From Bacillota bacterium (lineage in GTDB: Bacteria; Bacillota; Clostridia; Caldicoprobacterales; DTU083): a stretch of 64,000 nt of DNA. The notes beneath the pieces are model-generated. The model was given only the letters and a program-made list of their open reading frames with translations. It was not told where the DNA came from and ran no database searches. A program made the position numbers and the translations under genes. Shown here one piece after another: positions 54,300 to 64,000 of this stretch (position 1 is the first letter of the stretch; every line of letters begins with the position of its first letter). The stretch is taken from contig JAKPIB010000021.1 in the NCBI GenBank assembly GCA_029549985.1, forward strand, positions 1-64,000, read 5' to 3'.

Positions 54300-55367
54300 T
54301 CAATCCAGGTAATCCTTGAGCTTTTTGCTTCTGCTGGGATGTCTGAGCTTCCTTAATGCCTTGGCCTCTATCTGCCTTATCCTTTCCCTGGTAACGTTGA
54401 ACTCCTTGCCTACTTCTTCCAGAGTGCGTGCCCGGCCATCATCCAGACCAAATCTGAGCCTAAGAACCATCTCTTCTCTTTTGGTCAGAGTGTCAAGCAC
54501 ACTCATCAGCTGTTCTTTCAAAAGTGTGAAAGCAGCAGCATCGGAAGGTGCAAGCGCTTCATCATCCGGTATGAAATCACCCAGATGACTGTCCTCCTCT
54601 TCACCTATCGGGGTCTCCAGCGATACTGGCTCCTGCGCTATTTTCATTATTTCCCTTACCTTGTCCTCAGGTATGTTCATCTCTTTTGCAATCTCTTCAG
54701 GGGTAGGCTCCCTGCCGTACTCCTGCAGCAGCTGCCTGGATACTCTGATAAGCTTGTTTATGGTTTCGACCATATGTACAGGAATACGTATGGTACGGGC
54801 CTGGTCGGCTATTGCCCTGGTGATAGCCTGACGTATCCACCATGTGGCATAGGTGCTGAACTTGAACCCTTTCTCATAGTCGAATTTTTCAACAGCCTTG
54901 ATAAGCCCGAGATTGCCTTCCTGGATCAAATCGAGAAACAGCATGCCTCGGCCGACATAACGCTTGGCAATGGACACTACCAGGCGGAGGTTTGCCTCTA
55001 CCAGCTTGCGCTTGGCCTCTTCATCGCCCTGGCTCATCCGCTGCGCCAGCTCTACTTCTTCTTCAGCCGTCAGCAAAGGCACTTTGCCGATTTCCTTGAG
55101 ATACATACGAACCGGATCATCAACACTGATCCCTTCCGGTACCGATAGAGCATCTTCCTTGTCCGGAGACTCATCTGCTTCTGATACTTCATCAGTCACA
55201 TCTATACCAAGAGCCTCCAGGCTTTCATATACCTTTTCGATCTGCTCGGGCTGAAGCTCGATTTCTTCCAGCATGTCCATAATTTCATTATATGTCAAAG
55301 AGCCTTTGGCTTTACCCTTTTCAATCAGTTCCTTTATACGGCTCATCTTTGACTCTCCGTTTGTCAC
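54300..55367 (-). CDS. rpoD: RNA polymerase sigma factor RpoD (sigma-A)
   Basis: The main sigma factor, 355 residues. Region 1.1 is short; region 1.2 reads [11 protein letters not shown], region 2 has [12 protein letters not shown] and [17 protein letters not shown], region 3 follows, and region 4 has the DNA-binding [20 protein letters not shown] that recognises TTGACA. GTG 55367 overlaps the dnaG stop as GTGA with AAGGAGG upstream; ATG 55346 is an alternative. The many TTGACA-N17-TATAAT promoters in this window match its specificity. Order dnaG-rpoD is typical of Firmicutes. Confidence 0.97.
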   Translation of the reverse strand: MTNGESKMSRIKELIEKGKAKGSLTYNEIMDMLEEIELQPEQIEKVYESLEALGIDVTDEVSEADESPDKEDALSVPEGISVDDPVRMYLKEIGKVPLLTAEEEVELAQRMSQGDEEAKRKLVEANLRLVVSIAKRYVGRGMLFLDLIQEGNLGLIKAVEKFDYEKGFKFSTYATWWIRQAITRAIADQARTIRIPVHMVETINKLIRVSRQLLQEYGREPTPEEIAKEMNIPEDKVREIMKIAQEPVSLETPIGEEEDSHLGDFIPDDEALAPSDAAAFTLLKEQLMSVLDTLTKREEMVLRLRFGLDDGRARTLEEVGKEFNVTRERIRQIEAKALRKLRHPSRSKKLKDYLD

Positions 55368-57217
55368 GAACTTCCCTCCTTTCTGGTCTGTCGAAATTTG
55401 ATCTCAGCGTTGATGTCTTTCAACTGCTTCAGCAGCATCCTATATTTATCCGGGTCAGAAATACCCTCCTGATCCATCCGGGTGATTTCATTTTGAATGT
55501 TCTGCCGCTTGCTTTCCAGAATGCCCACGGCTACCATGTCAAGGCAATCCGATATAAAATTATCTATATTATCATACTCCATTTCAATATTAAATATTTC
55601 AATTAGTTTTTTTGCCTTGGCTTCATCCTGCATGTGGCTGAGTATCTGAGCCCCGTTGACTTCCCGTCCTCTTTCGAGCAGCCCTTTTACTATGTCTGCC
55701 GTTTCATTGAGCAGGGAACCTTCAGGACTGATATCCTCAAGCCCTTCAACTACTTTTGCCGCTGCCGTCTCCCCCTGGGCCATAAGGTTTATAAGGTACA
55801 TCTCCGCTTTAGTTTGGCTTGAATGCAATATCTTCAAGCTCTTTTTGTCCCTAGTGTTCCTATTATTACCACTTATATTCCTTTTTAGATTGTTTTGCTC
55901 GTTAGCAGACCGTATTTTTTTGATCTGGGCACGGATCGCCTCCTGCCGGATGCCTGTGATCGCCTCAAGCTGGGGTATATAGACTTCCCTCTCTATTTCA
56001 TTATCAACCTTGGCAAGTATCTCACAGCCTTCCTTGCAGGCATCCATTCCACCGCTTTGTGTGCTCAAATCATACTTCGACTTTAGCATCTCAAACTTAT
56101 AGCCTATAAGTGGAAAGCTCTGAGCCATCAGCTTTTTGAAGTACTCGGGCCCATACCTGGCCAATACCTCATCGGGATCCATCCCCTGCGGAAATTGCAT
56201 GACCCTGACCTTGCAACCGGCTTCCTTCAGTATGTCAAGACCCCTGAGGGTGGCAGCCTGCCCGGCAGTATCGCCGTCATAGGCTATGTAGACCTCTGAA
56301 GCCAAACGGCGCATGAGCTTTGCCTGCTCCATAGTCAGTGAAGTACCAAGTGATGCCACTGCCTGAGGGAATCCGAACCGGTGGAGCGCTATTACATCCA
56401 TGTAGCCTTCGACTATGATCAAGAACTCCAGCGGCCTTACCTTTTTAGTCCGGTTTATACCGTATAGAGTAGTACTCTTGTTGAAGACCGGGCTGTCAGA
56501 TGTATTCAGGTACTTTGGGAGGGAGTCATCCATCACTCTCCCGCCGAAGCCTGTCACTCTCCCCCTCATATCGATGATCGGAAACATGATGCGGTTGCGG
56601 AAGCGGTCGTAGACCCTGCCCTTTTCCTTATTTTCAACCGCAATGCCGGCAGCAAGTATCTTACTTTCGTCATATCCCTTGGACTTTAGGAGCCTCAATG
56701 CGCTTTCCCAGTCATCAGGGGCGTATCCAAGCCCAAAAGCCTTGATTACACCCATATTGAGCCCGCGGGACCTTAAGTATTCAAGCGCCGGTCTTCCCTG
56801 GTCCGAGAGGAGCATTTTATGGTAGTAGCCGGCACATTCTCTGTTGATATCATATAGCTCTTCCTTTATGTCCTCCGAAACCGTTGAGACCTTCTGCCTG
56901 CCTGTATCCTTTTGCTCCGGGATCGGGATCCCGGCCTTCTCAGCGAGAAAATGAAGCGCTTCTACAAAATCCAGGCGCTCCATCGCCATTATGAATGAAA
57001 TAACATTGCCTCCTTCACCGCATCCGAAACAATGGTATAGCTGTTTTTCAGGAGATACATGAAAGGAGGCTGTCTTTTCATTATGAAACGGACATAAACC
57101 GAAATAACCCCTGCCGCTTGGTTTCAACACTACATATTCCCGGATCACATCGACTATGTCACAGCTAGCTGTAACCTCATCTATCCAGTCATCAGGATAC
57201 CACGGCATTTGCTTCAC
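55364..57217 (-). CDS. dnaG: DNA primase
   Basis: A 617-residue primase that makes RNA primers at the replication fork. The zinc-binding domain uses C42, H45, C63 and C66 ([17 protein letters not shown]). The TOPRIM catalytic core follows with EGYMD and AYDGDTAGQ, and a C-terminal helicase-interaction domain rich in coiled helices ends in the RKEGSS overlapping rpoD. The start is GTG 57217, with an ATG three codons later possible. The length is normal. Confidence 0.96.
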   Translation of the reverse strand: MKQMPWYPDDWIDEVTASCDIVDVIREYVVLKPSGRGYFGLCPFHNEKTASFHVSPEKQLYHCFGCGEGGNVISFIMAMERLDFVEALHFLAEKAGIPIPEQKDTGRQKVSTVSEDIKEELYDINRECAGYYHKMLLSDQGRPALEYLRSRGLNMGVIKAFGLGYAPDDWESALRLLKSKGYDESKILAAGIAVENKEKGRVYDRFRNRIMFPIIDMRGRVTGFGGRVMDDSLPKYLNTSDSPVFNKSTTLYGINRTKKVRPLEFLIIVEGYMDVIALHRFGFPQAVASLGTSLTMEQAKLMRRLASEVYIAYDGDTAGQAATLRGLDILKEAGCKVRVMQFPQGMDPDEVLARYGPEYFKKLMAQSFPLIGYKFEMLKSKYDLSTQSGGMDACKEGCEILAKVDNEIEREVYIPQLEAITGIRQEAIRAQIKKIRSANEQNNLKRNISGNNRNTRDKKSLKILHSSQTKAEMYLINLMAQGETAAAKVVEGLEDISPEGSLLNETADIVKGLLERGREVNGAQILSHMQDEAKAKKLIEIFNIEMEYDNIDNFISDCLDMVAVGILESKRQNIQNEITRMDQEGISDPDKYRMLLKQLKDINAEIKFRQTRKEGSS

Positions 57218-57374
57218 CTGTTCCTGTTGATATTATAAGTTCGCCAAATCCATATCTTTTCCTTCTTTATTTTGTTTTTTAAAGCAGACAAATAAAAAAA
57301 CGGTGCATCTGGCATGGTACAGACTAATAATATTCGACATCATATCCTATAATCCTGCATCAAGCTCAGATTTT

Positions 57375-58373
57375 CTAAAACTGCTTCCAAGGCGCAGGGA
57401 TGAACAGGTCCTGGAACATCCTTATGGCATACCTGTCCGTCATGCCTGCTATGTAGTCGCAAACCGCCTGTTCCTTGCCATATGCTTCTATCTGCCGTAT
57501 ATACTCAGCGGGCATGCTGTCTATATGCTTCATGTAATAGTCAAACAAGGCCTCGACGATATTCATTGCTTTTCTCTCTTCAGACTTGGCCTTGGAATCG
57601 ATATACACCCTTTCAAACATGAACTCCCTAAGCAGGTTTGTTGCTTGTCCCACTTCACTGCTCATCGATACTTCAGGCTTGCCCATGCTATGGTAGATGA
57701 TATCCGTCACCATGGTGTTGATCCTCTTTTTATGGGTGTCGCCCAGCACATCAATGCAGCTTTTGGGCAACTCAGCCTCATCTATCACCTTTGCCCTTAT
57801 CGCATCATCTATATCATGATTTATGTATGCTATACGGTCGCTAATGGATACGACCCTGCCTTCCAGGGTGCCCGGTTTGCCCGACATCGTGTGATTGAGG
57901 ATACCATCCCTGACCTCCCAGGTAAGATTCAGACCTTCCCCGCCCTCCAGCACATCGACGACCCTCAGGCTTTGCACATTGTGTTTGAAACCATTGGATG
58001 ATATAGAGTTCAATACCTTTTCTCCTGTATGGCCAAAGGGCGTATGCCCCAGATCATGACCCAGGGCAATAGCTTCAGTCAGATCCTCATTCAGCCCCAG
58101 GGCTCTGGCTATAGTGCGGGCGATCTGCGAAACCTCAAGCGTGTGGGTAAGCCTGGTCCTGTAATGGTCGCCTTCGGGAGAAATGAACACCTGGGTTTTG
58201 TGCTTGAGTCTGCGGAAGGATTTGCAGTGCAGGATCCGGTCGCGGTCCCGCTGGAACTCGGTCCTGATGGTGCAGGGATCATCCGGCTTCAACCGTCCCT
58301 TGCTTTTGCTGCTGAAGGCTGCATAGGGTGAAAGCAGCTTTATCTCCAGCTTTTCGATCTCCTCACGGATCAT
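57375..58373 (-). CDS. Deoxyguanosinetriphosphate triphosphohydrolase-like HD protein
   Basis: A 332-residue HD-domain dNTPase that splits dNTP to deoxynucleoside and triphosphate. Metal ligands are in RLTHTLEVSQIA and LGHDLGHTPFGHTGE (H...HD), with a later aspartate in ISDRIAYINHDIDD. Length and order match the Firmicute type-2 dGTPase often placed just upstream of dnaG, as here (157-base gap). The start is ATG 58373 with GGGAG eight bases upstream; the GTG at 58382 is less likely. Confidence 0.94.
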   Translation of the reverse strand: MIREEIEKLEIKLLSPYAAFSSKSKGRLKPDDPCTIRTEFQRDRDRILHCKSFRRLKHKTQVFISPEGDHYRTRLTHTLEVSQIARTIARALGLNEDLTEAIALGHDLGHTPFGHTGEKVLNSISSNGFKHNVQSLRVVDVLEGGEGLNLTWEVRDGILNHTMSGKPGTLEGRVVSISDRIAYINHDIDDAIRAKVIDEAELPKSCIDVLGDTHKKRINTMVTDIIYHSMGKPEVSMSSEVGQATNLLREFMFERVYIDSKAKSEERKAMNIVEALFDYYMKHIDSMPAEYIRQIEAYGKEQAVCDYIAGMTDRYAIRMFQDLFIPAPWKQF

Positions 58374-58522
58374 GCGTTTCACTCCCGATCAATAGTGATT
58401 CTTTTTGCCTCTCTTATATATACCACATTCCATATCAAATAACCTTCATAGTCATATGCAGCACTCTGATATTTGCCTTTGACTTAAGGATCGATACAAT
58501 AACAAACGAAAGCTTCATAGGT

Positions 58523-58554
58523 AAAAAAACAATGCAGGAGTAATATCCTGCATT
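58523..58554 (-). terminator. Terminator of the arabinose genes
   Basis: AATGCAGGA (58531-58539) and TCCTGCATT (58546-58554) with a six-base loop. On the minus strand it is followed by GTTTTTTT. Confidence 0.9.
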
Positions 58555-58586
58555 GCTCATATACTGCCTTGGATTCGTCGGAGCTA

Positions 58587-60056
58587 TCATCTCAGCTTCC
58601 AGGCCATATCGGCGAGGAACAATTGCTGTTTGAACAAGCCGACATTGGTATCCTTTCCTATATGGACATACTCGATTCCCATCATTTCAGCCCAGTCCTC
58701 AAGCATTTCAGGCGTCGCATCATAGGACAGGACGGTATGATGCGCTCCGCCTGCCAGGATCCAAAGCCTGGCCCCGGTCCGCAGGTCAGGCATCGGCTTC
58801 CACATTATCCGGGCAACAGGGAGGTTGGGCATGCTCATGATCGGTCTGACGGCCTCGATATCCTGTACTATCAGGCGCAGCCTGCCGCCCATATCCACCA
58901 GGGAGGTCACCGTACCTTTGCCTGCCTTACCTTCAAAGACCAGGCGGGCAGGATCGCTCTTGCCGCCTATGCCAAGGGGATGGACTTCGATCCTGGGCTT
59001 GCCTGCAGCCAGGGTCGGGCAGACCTCCAGCATGTGAGCTCCGAGAGTATACTCCATGCCTTCATCAAGATGATATGTATAGTCCTCCATAAAACCGGTG
59101 CCGCCGTCCATGCCTTCACACATGGCTTTGATTATGCGTGTCATTGCGGCTACCTTCCAGTCGCCCTCAGCGCCATAGCCGTAGCCTCGCTCCAGTATGC
59201 GCTGGGTGGCCAGGCCCGGCAGCTGCTCCATGCCGTAGAGATCCTCAAAGGTGTTGGTAAAGGCGGTTGCCCCTTCCCGCTCCAGTATACGCAGGATCGC
59301 AAGCTCCTCCCTGGCTTGATACCTTACAGCAGCCAGGTTGTCGGTGTTTATATCATACTTTTCGGCATATTCCGCCATAAGGGCGTCCACTTCCGCTTCG
59401 CTGACGGCATTGATCTGCTCTGCCAGCTCGCCTACCGGCCAGGTGTTCACCTGCCAGCCGAGCTTTATCTGAGCTTCAACCTTGTCACCCTCAGTTACTG
59501 CCACCTGCCGCATATTGTCGCCAAAGCGCACTACCTTGAGGGATTGGCTTATATTGTAACCCACTGCAGACCTCATCCAGAGACCAAGCTCTTTCAGTAC
59601 CTCATGGTCCTTCCAATAGCCCATTATCACCTTTCTGCCAAGGCGCAGCCTGGTGGCTATGAAGCCATGTTCACGATCGCCATGGGCCGCCTGGTTCAGG
59701 TTCATGAAATCCATATCGATTTCCTCATTGGGGATCGTCCGGTTATACTGAGTGGCAAAATGGCAAAGGGGCTTTTGCAGAAGCTTTAGACCATTTATCC
59801 ACATCTTGCTCGGTGAAAAGGTGTGGCACCAGGTCACGATGCCAGCGCAGGAATCATCATAGTTGGCTTCCTTTACTATTGCCGTTATCTCATCAGGGGT
59901 CTTTACCGTAGCCTTGTATGACAGCGTGCAGGGAATGTTGGGATTGTCTGATATCCACCTGGCCATCTCCTCTGCGCGCTCAGCCACTATCCTAAGCACC
60001 TCTGGGCCATACAGATGCTGTGAACCGACGACAAACCAAAATTTATACTGTTTCAT
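58587..60056 (-). CDS. araA: L-arabinose isomerase
   Basis: Isomerises L-arabinose to L-ribulose. The 489-residue protein has the family start KFWFVVGSQHLYG, the WCHTFSPSKMWI block, the catalytic glutamates in the GYGAEGDWK and FMEDYTYHLD regions, and HMLEVCP with the metal-binding histidine. The ATG at 60056 follows AAGGAAGG. It is 73 bases downstream of the kinase gene on the same strand and shares its terminator-bounded operon. With the GH5 enzyme it indicates use of plant polysaccharide sugars. Confidence 0.97.
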   Translation of the reverse strand: MKQYKFWFVVGSQHLYGPEVLRIVAERAEEMARWISDNPNIPCTLSYKATVKTPDEITAIVKEANYDDSCAGIVTWCHTFSPSKMWINGLKLLQKPLCHFATQYNRTIPNEEIDMDFMNLNQAAHGDREHGFIATRLRLGRKVIMGYWKDHEVLKELGLWMRSAVGYNISQSLKVVRFGDNMRQVAVTEGDKVEAQIKLGWQVNTWPVGELAEQINAVSEAEVDALMAEYAEKYDINTDNLAAVRYQAREELAILRILEREGATAFTNTFEDLYGMEQLPGLATQRILERGYGYGAEGDWKVAAMTRIIKAMCEGMDGGTGFMEDYTYHLDEGMEYTLGAHMLEVCPTLAAGKPRIEVHPLGIGGKSDPARLVFEGKAGKGTVTSLVDMGGRLRLIVQDIEAVRPIMSMPNLPVARIMWKPMPDLRTGARLWILAGGAHHTVLSYDATPEMLEDWAEMMGIEYVHIGKDTNVGLFKQQLFLADMAWKLR

Positions 60057-60129
60057 AGCTGCACCTTCCTTTATACATTTAATATAGTATATATCTGTGC
60101 CATACAGCCGAATTGATCAGGGCACCGTA

Positions 60130-61716
60130 TCAGACAAGGGCTTCCACAGCAGCCCGCTGGATCTTCAGGCCTTCGCTGTAGTCCTTTATGTAGCTCTCAA
60201 AGCCGGCGACATCAGCCTCGTCCGGTTCTACCACGACTTTTTTGGTATTCTTGAATACCTGGTTATTTAGATAGTCGCTCAGGGTCTCATTATCCTGCCG
60301 GTTTTTCATATATGCCGCCAGGATCGCCATGCCCCAGGGGCCGCCCTCGCCTGCTGTCTCCATAACTGTGACAGGCGTATTGAGCGCTGCTGCCATCATT
60401 CTTTGTCCTACGCCGCTGGTCTTGAAGTAACCGCCATGCCCGGTGATGCTGTCTATGGCTACCTGTTCACCTGATAATATGTCCATACCAAGCTTCAGCG
60501 TTGCTATGGCTCCATATAGCTGGGACCGCATGAAGTTGGCAAGAGTCAGCCTGCTGCCAGGCTTGCGCACGAAAAGCGGCCTGCCCTCGTCAAAGCCTGT
60601 AACAGGCTCACCGGCAAAGTAATTGTAGGACAGCATGCCGTCGCAATCAGCATCACCCTTAAGGGCGGCGTTGAACAGGGTCGCATACAGCTTGTCAGCA
60701 TCAAATTTGGCGCCAAGGGCTGATGCGGCCTCACCCATGAGGTCTACCCAGGCATCTATCTCGCTGGTGCAGTTGTTGCAATGCACCATGGCTACCGGAT
60801 CTCCCACAGGGGTAGTTACTATGTCGATTTCAACATAGACCCTGGAGAGGGGCTTTTCCAGCACTATCATTGCAAATACGCTGGTACCAGCACTGATATT
60901 GCCAGTACGCGGCACTATGGCATTTGTTGCTACCATGCCGGTGCCTGCATCACCCTCCGGTGGGCACAAGGGGGCACCCGGTCTGAGGTTGCCAGACGGA
61001 TCAAGCAGCCTTGCGCCCTCTTCTGTGAGTACACCTGCCTGCTCACCCGCCATCTGTATACGGGGCAGGATATCCACAAGGCGCCAGGGCATATCCTTGG
61101 CGATGCAGTCGAACTTTTCCAACATCTCAGGAGCGTATCGGCCGTTTTCAATCGGGAACATGCCGGAGGCCTCTCCTATGCCCACGGTCCTCTCCCCGGT
61201 CAGCTTCCAGTGGATATAACCTGCCAGGGTAGTGAGATAGTCGATATCTCCTACATGATCCTCACCGTTCAGCATAGCCTGATACAGGTGCGCTATACTC
61301 CATCGCTGAGGTATGTTGAATTTGAAAAGGTCAGTCAGCTTTTCGGCTGCTTCGCCGGTTATGGTATTTCGCCAGGTGCGAAAGGGCACAAGCAGGTTGC
61401 CGTTTTTGCCAAAGGCCATGTAGCCATGCATCATGGCTGAAATGCCCATAGACCCGACTGTTGTGAGTACTGTGCCGTATTTATCCGATACATCCCGGCA
61501 TAGGTCTGCATAACAACTGCGCAAACCATTCCATATATCATCGAGGCTATAAGTCCAGACACCGTTTTCAAACCTGTTCTCCCACCTGTGGCTCCCGGTT
61601 GCCAGGATATTGTGATCAAGATCCGTCAGCACAGCCTTGATGCGGGTCGAACCCAGCTCGATGCCGAGGGCTGTCTTGCCAGCTTCGATAGCCTGCTTCA
61701 GCACATCGATACTCAT
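60130..61716 (-). CDS. FGGY-family carbohydrate kinase, ribulokinase-like
   Basis: A 528-residue sugar kinase. The N-terminal [15 protein letters not shown] is the ATP phosphate-binding loop. The catalytic aspartate lies in [12 protein letters not shown] (about 256), and SAGTSVFAM and TGHGGYFKT belong to the C-terminal actin-like lobe. Since araA follows in the same operon, L-ribulose is the likely substrate (ribulokinase role). The sequence is the FGGY type often paired with AraA in Clostridia and not the classical AraB layout, so the araB symbol is withheld. A promoter lies 55 bases upstream. Confidence 0.88.
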   Translation of the reverse strand: MSIDVLKQAIEAGKTALGIELGSTRIKAVLTDLDHNILATGSHRWENRFENGVWTYSLDDIWNGLRSCYADLCRDVSDKYGTVLTTVGSMGISAMMHGYMAFGKNGNLLVPFRTWRNTITGEAAEKLTDLFKFNIPQRWSIAHLYQAMLNGEDHVGDIDYLTTLAGYIHWKLTGERTVGIGEASGMFPIENGRYAPEMLEKFDCIAKDMPWRLVDILPRIQMAGEQAGVLTEEGARLLDPSGNLRPGAPLCPPEGDAGTGMVATNAIVPRTGNISAGTSVFAMIVLEKPLSRVYVEIDIVTTPVGDPVAMVHCNNCTSEIDAWVDLMGEAASALGAKFDADKLYATLFNAALKGDADCDGMLSYNYFAGEPVTGFDEGRPLFVRKPGSRLTLANFMRSQLYGAIATLKLGMDILSGEQVAIDSITGHGGYFKTSGVGQRMMAAALNTPVTVMETAGEGGPWGMAILAAYMKNRQDNETLSDYLNNQVFKNTKKVVVEPDEADVAGFESYIKDYSEGLKIQRAAVEALV

Positions 61717-61770
61717 ATCATATCACTTCTTTCATTAAATTAGCCGAATTGGATAATTTACCTTAACTAT

Positions 61771-61799
61771 ATAATACCTAAACCTGTCCGCCTACGCAA
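61771..61799 (-). promoter_or_regulatory. Promoter of the arabinose operon
   Basis: On the minus strand TTGCGT (61799-61794), 17 bases, TATTAT (61776-61771). The 290-base gap upstream of the operon also holds an A/T-rich AAAAAGAC/GTCTTTTT hairpin; no known AraR operator was identified. Confidence 0.6.
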
Positions 61800-61932
61800 C
61801 TTAAAAAAGACAAAGCAGGTCTTTTTCCCTTGATTCTTCCATAAGTGTATAAATAAATATGACCATGATTGCAGATATGTCTGCTGAATATCATAATGGC
61901 CCAAGTGATTTTACATTGGATCCGGCATAAAA

Positions 61933-61971
61933 AGAGCTGCCCCAAATCTCATTGTGATTTGAGGCAGCTCT
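61933..61971 (-). terminator. Terminator of ppdK
   Basis: A 16-bp stem with one wobble (61956-61971 with 61933-61948), loop of seven, followed on the minus strand by TTTTATG, about 37 bases after the ppdK stop. Confidence 0.88.
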
Positions 61972-62007
61972 ATCAAATAAGCTTAATCTTGATTTTACCT
62001 GCATTAA

Positions 62008-64000
62008 TTATTTCTGTCCCAGGTTATCCTTGCCGGACAGCTCAAGGACTCTTGCCTGAGCTGCAGCCAGCCTGGCGATCGGTACCCTGAAGGGTGAGCA
62101 GGACACATAGTTGAGTCCGATCTTGTGGCAGAATTCGATGGAGCTCGGATCTCCGCCATGCTCTCCACAAATGCCCAGCTTGATGTCCGGCCTGGTCTTC
62201 TTGCCAAGCTCAACTGCCATCTTCATCAGTTTGCCTACACCAACCTGGTCCAGCCTTGCTGTCGGATCCGACTCAAAGATCTTCGCCTTGTAGTAGTCTT
62301 CCAGGATCCTGCCAGCGTCATCGCGGCTCAGGCCATAGGTCATCTGGGTCAGGTCATTGGTACCGAAGGAGAAGAACTCGGCTTCGGTCGCAATGTCGTC
62401 TGCCGTCAGAGCAGCCCTCGGGATCTCGATCATGGTACCGACCATGTATTTGAGCTCTACGCCTTTTTCCTTCAGCACGGCTTCAGCAGTGCGGACTATG
62501 ATATCCTTCACATACTTGAGCTCCTTGATCTCGCATGCCAGGGGGATCATGATCTCGGGCACCACATCATAGCCCTTTTCCAGCTTGACCTCAGCTGCAG
62601 CCTCGATGATGGCGCGAGTCTGCATTTCAGCAATTTCCGGATAGGAAACTGCAAGACGGCAGCCCCTGTGACCGAGCATCGGGTTGAGCTCTTTCAGGCT
62701 GGTCACAACGGACTTGAGCTCATCGAAGGTCATGCCGAGCTCTTTGGCCAGCTCTGCTATATCCTTGTCTTCGTGAGGCAGGAATTCGTGAAGCGGGGGA
62801 TCCAGCAGGCGGATAGTTACAGGCCTGCCCTCCATAGCTTCGTATATTCCTTTGAAGTCAGCCTTCTGCATGGGAAGTATCTTCTCAAGGGCCTTCCTTC
62901 TGTCAGCCTCATTGGTTGCAACTATCATCCTGCGGAACGCCGGGATCCTGTCAGCATCGAAGAACATGTGCTCTGTCCTGCAAAGGCCGATACCCTCTGC
63001 ACCAAATTCAACTGCCTGCCTTGCATCCTTGGGTGAGTCGGCATTGGTCCTGACCTTGAGGGTCCTTACTTCGTCCGCCCAGCTCATAAGAGTAGCAAAA
63101 TCTCCGGTCAGCTTGGGCTCCTCCGTAGGAATGACTTCGCCATATACATAGCCCGTGCTTCCGTCCAGGGAGATCATATCGCCTTCCTTGTAGGTCTTGC
63201 CGGCTGCTGTGAATGTCTTTGCCTTTTCATTTATCGAGATCTCTCCGCATCCGGCTACGCAGCAGGTACCGATGCCCCTTGCCACAACGGCTGCGTGAGA
63301 TGTCATACCGCCGCGGGCTGTCAGGATACCCTCTGATGCATACATGCCTTCGATATCCTCAGGAGAGGTCTCCTCGCGCACAAGGATGACCTTCTGCCCG
63401 GCTTCAGCGGCTGCTTTGGCAGCTTCTGCCGTGAAGTATACGGCGCCGCATGCAGCTCCGGGTGATGCCGGCAGGCCCTTGGCTATAGGCTTGGCTTTCT
63501 TGAGGGCTTCCTGTACAAAGGTGGGGTGCAGGAGCGCATCAAGCTGCTTGGGATCGACCTTGAGCAGGGCTTCTTCCTTTGTGATCTTGCCCTCTGCTAC
63601 CAGGTCAACTGCTATCTTGACAGCTGCTCTTGCCGTCCTCTTGCCGTTACGGGTCTGCAGCATATAGAGCTTGCCTTTTTCAATGGTGAACTCCATATCC
63701 TGCATATCACGGTAATGGTCCTCAAGCTTCTTGGCTATATCAGCAAACTGTCTGTAAACATCCGGGTTTACTTCTGCCAGCTGTGAAATTGACTGGGGAG
63801 TGCGGATACCTGCAACGACGTCCTCGCCCTGGGCATTCATCAGGTATTCGCCATACAACTTCTTCTCACCGGTTGAGGGGTCACGGGTGAAGGCAACGCC
63901 GGTACCAGAATCGTCACCCATATTGCCAAATACCATGGCTTGTACGTTTACAGCTGTACCCCAATCGCTGGGTATGTCATTCATCCTTCTGTATACGATC
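62008..64000 (-). CDS. ppdK: Pyruvate, phosphate dikinase, C-terminal part (cut by window edge)
   Basis: The last 663 residues of a protein of usually about 875; the N-terminus lies beyond 64000, and the first visible residues are IVYRRMNDIPSDWG. PPDK interconverts pyruvate, ATP and phosphate with PEP, AMP and pyrophosphate, often glycolytic in clostridia. Visible are the end of the ATP-grasp domain (GVAFTRDPSTGEKKLYGEYL), the phosphohistidine domain with the catalytic His in GGMTSHAAVVARG, and the PEP/pyruvate barrel with GLCRTEHMF, GTNDLTQ and the final CGEHGGDPSS. The threonine two residues before the histidine is the usual regulatory site. Confidence 0.97.
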   Translation of the reverse strand, partial: IVYRRMNDIPSDWGTAVNVQAMVFGNMGDDSGTGVAFTRDPSTGEKKLYGEYLMNAQGEDVVAGIRTPQSISQLAEVNPDVYRQFADIAKKLEDHYRDMQDMEFTIEKGKLYMLQTRNGKRTARAAVKIAVDLVAEGKITKEEALLKVDPKQLDALLHPTFVQEALKKAKPIAKGLPASPGAACGAVYFTAEAAKAAAEAGQKVILVREETSPEDIEGMYASEGILTARGGMTSHAAVVARGIGTCCVAGCGEISINEKAKTFTAAGKTYKEGDMISLDGSTGYVYGEVIPTEEPKLTGDFATLMSWADEVRTLKVRTNADSPKDARQAVEFGAEGIGLCRTEHMFFDADRIPAFRRMIVATNEADRRKALEKILPMQKADFKGIYEAMEGRPVTIRLLDPPLHEFLPHEDKDIAELAKELGMTFDELKSVVTSLKELNPMLGHRGCRLAVSYPEIAEMQTRAIIEAAAEVKLEKGYDVVPEIMIPLACEIKELKYVKDIIVRTAEAVLKEKGVELKYMVGTMIEIPRAALTADDIATEAEFFSFGTNDLTQMTYGLSRDDAGRILEDYYKAKIFESDPTARLDQVGVGKLMKMAVELGKKTRPDIKLGICGEHGGDPSSIEFCHKIGLNYVSCSPFRVPIARLAAAQARVLELSGKDNLGQK

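Noticed and set aside
57290-57330. Terminator after dGTPase before dnaG
   Set aside because: A T run exists on the minus strand, but the preceding bases do not form a stable stem.

Overview
The window looks like the chromosome of an anaerobic, spore-forming member of the Clostridia (Firmicutes). Evidence for this is a cotJABC spore-coat operon, an NfnAB-type ferredoxin/NAD(P)H transhydrogenase pair, a small ferredoxin, pyruvate phosphate dikinase, HPr, a glycine T-box leader, strong AGGAGG-type ribosome binding sites, and GTG/TTG starts. Base composition is close to balanced. No insertion sequence, prophage, integrase or CRISPR array was seen. This is housekeeping DNA with a number of odd individual genes.

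Layout. 1-1564: a DUF624-type membrane protein (cut by the window edge) and a GH5 glycosidase. 1636-4473: a lysine/diaminopimelate operon asd-dapA-dapB with promoter and terminator. 4577-6790: a chemotaxis receptor. 7059-13825: a purine block with an NCS2 permease, a cob(I)alamin adenosyltransferase, a free-standing guanine riboswitch, a GMP synthase that has lost most of its glutaminase domain, an aldo/keto reductase and IMP dehydrogenase. 13835-20031: DUF554 protein, 8-oxoguanine glycosylase, glutamate dehydrogenase, NfnB/NfnA and a P-loop/Asp23 fusion. 20113-28616: diguanylate cyclase, endonuclease III, a secreted CAP protein, DUF3343 plus a class-V aminotransferase, a degenerate PfkB-like protein, a subtilase and two related helical proteins. 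28671-32807: ECF-like membrane protein, MASE3-PP2C phosphatase, CPBP protease, GNAT and HPr. 32999-41355: T-box-glyS, ferredoxin, HflX, PolX, an unknown membrane protein and cotJCBA. 41541-50449: thrC, a small P-loop protein, typA, a histidine kinase, a tandem P-loop protein and a cyanophycin-synthetase-like protein. 50565-58373: dCMP deaminase, RNase P RNA, a zinc-ribbon protein, Nif3, trmK, a tRNA with CAU anticodon, rpoD-dnaG and dGTPase. 58587-64000: araA, an AraB-like kinase and the 3' part of ppdK.

How the parts fit. Purine genes cluster: GuaB and the reduced GuaA make XMP then GMP, and the permease imports bases. A guanine-class aptamer with its own promoter sits between guaA and cobA-permease on their strand, so the likely circuit is guanine-controlled read-through into cobA and the permease. 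Nitrogen and redox genes also cluster (gdhA with nfnAB). rpoD-dnaG with trmK and nif3 is a macromolecular-synthesis neighbourhood common in Firmicutes.

The most unusual theme is a set of proteins that keep a family fold but lack catalytic motifs: GuaA without its glutaminase triad, a PfkB-like protein without the GAGD loop, a CphA-like protein without ATP-grasp or a usable P-loop, and a tandem P-loop protein whose second Walker A is broken. Other candidates for new biology are a pair of divergently transcribed proteins sharing a proline-centred helical repeat and an HflX with an N-terminal JAMM-like domain.
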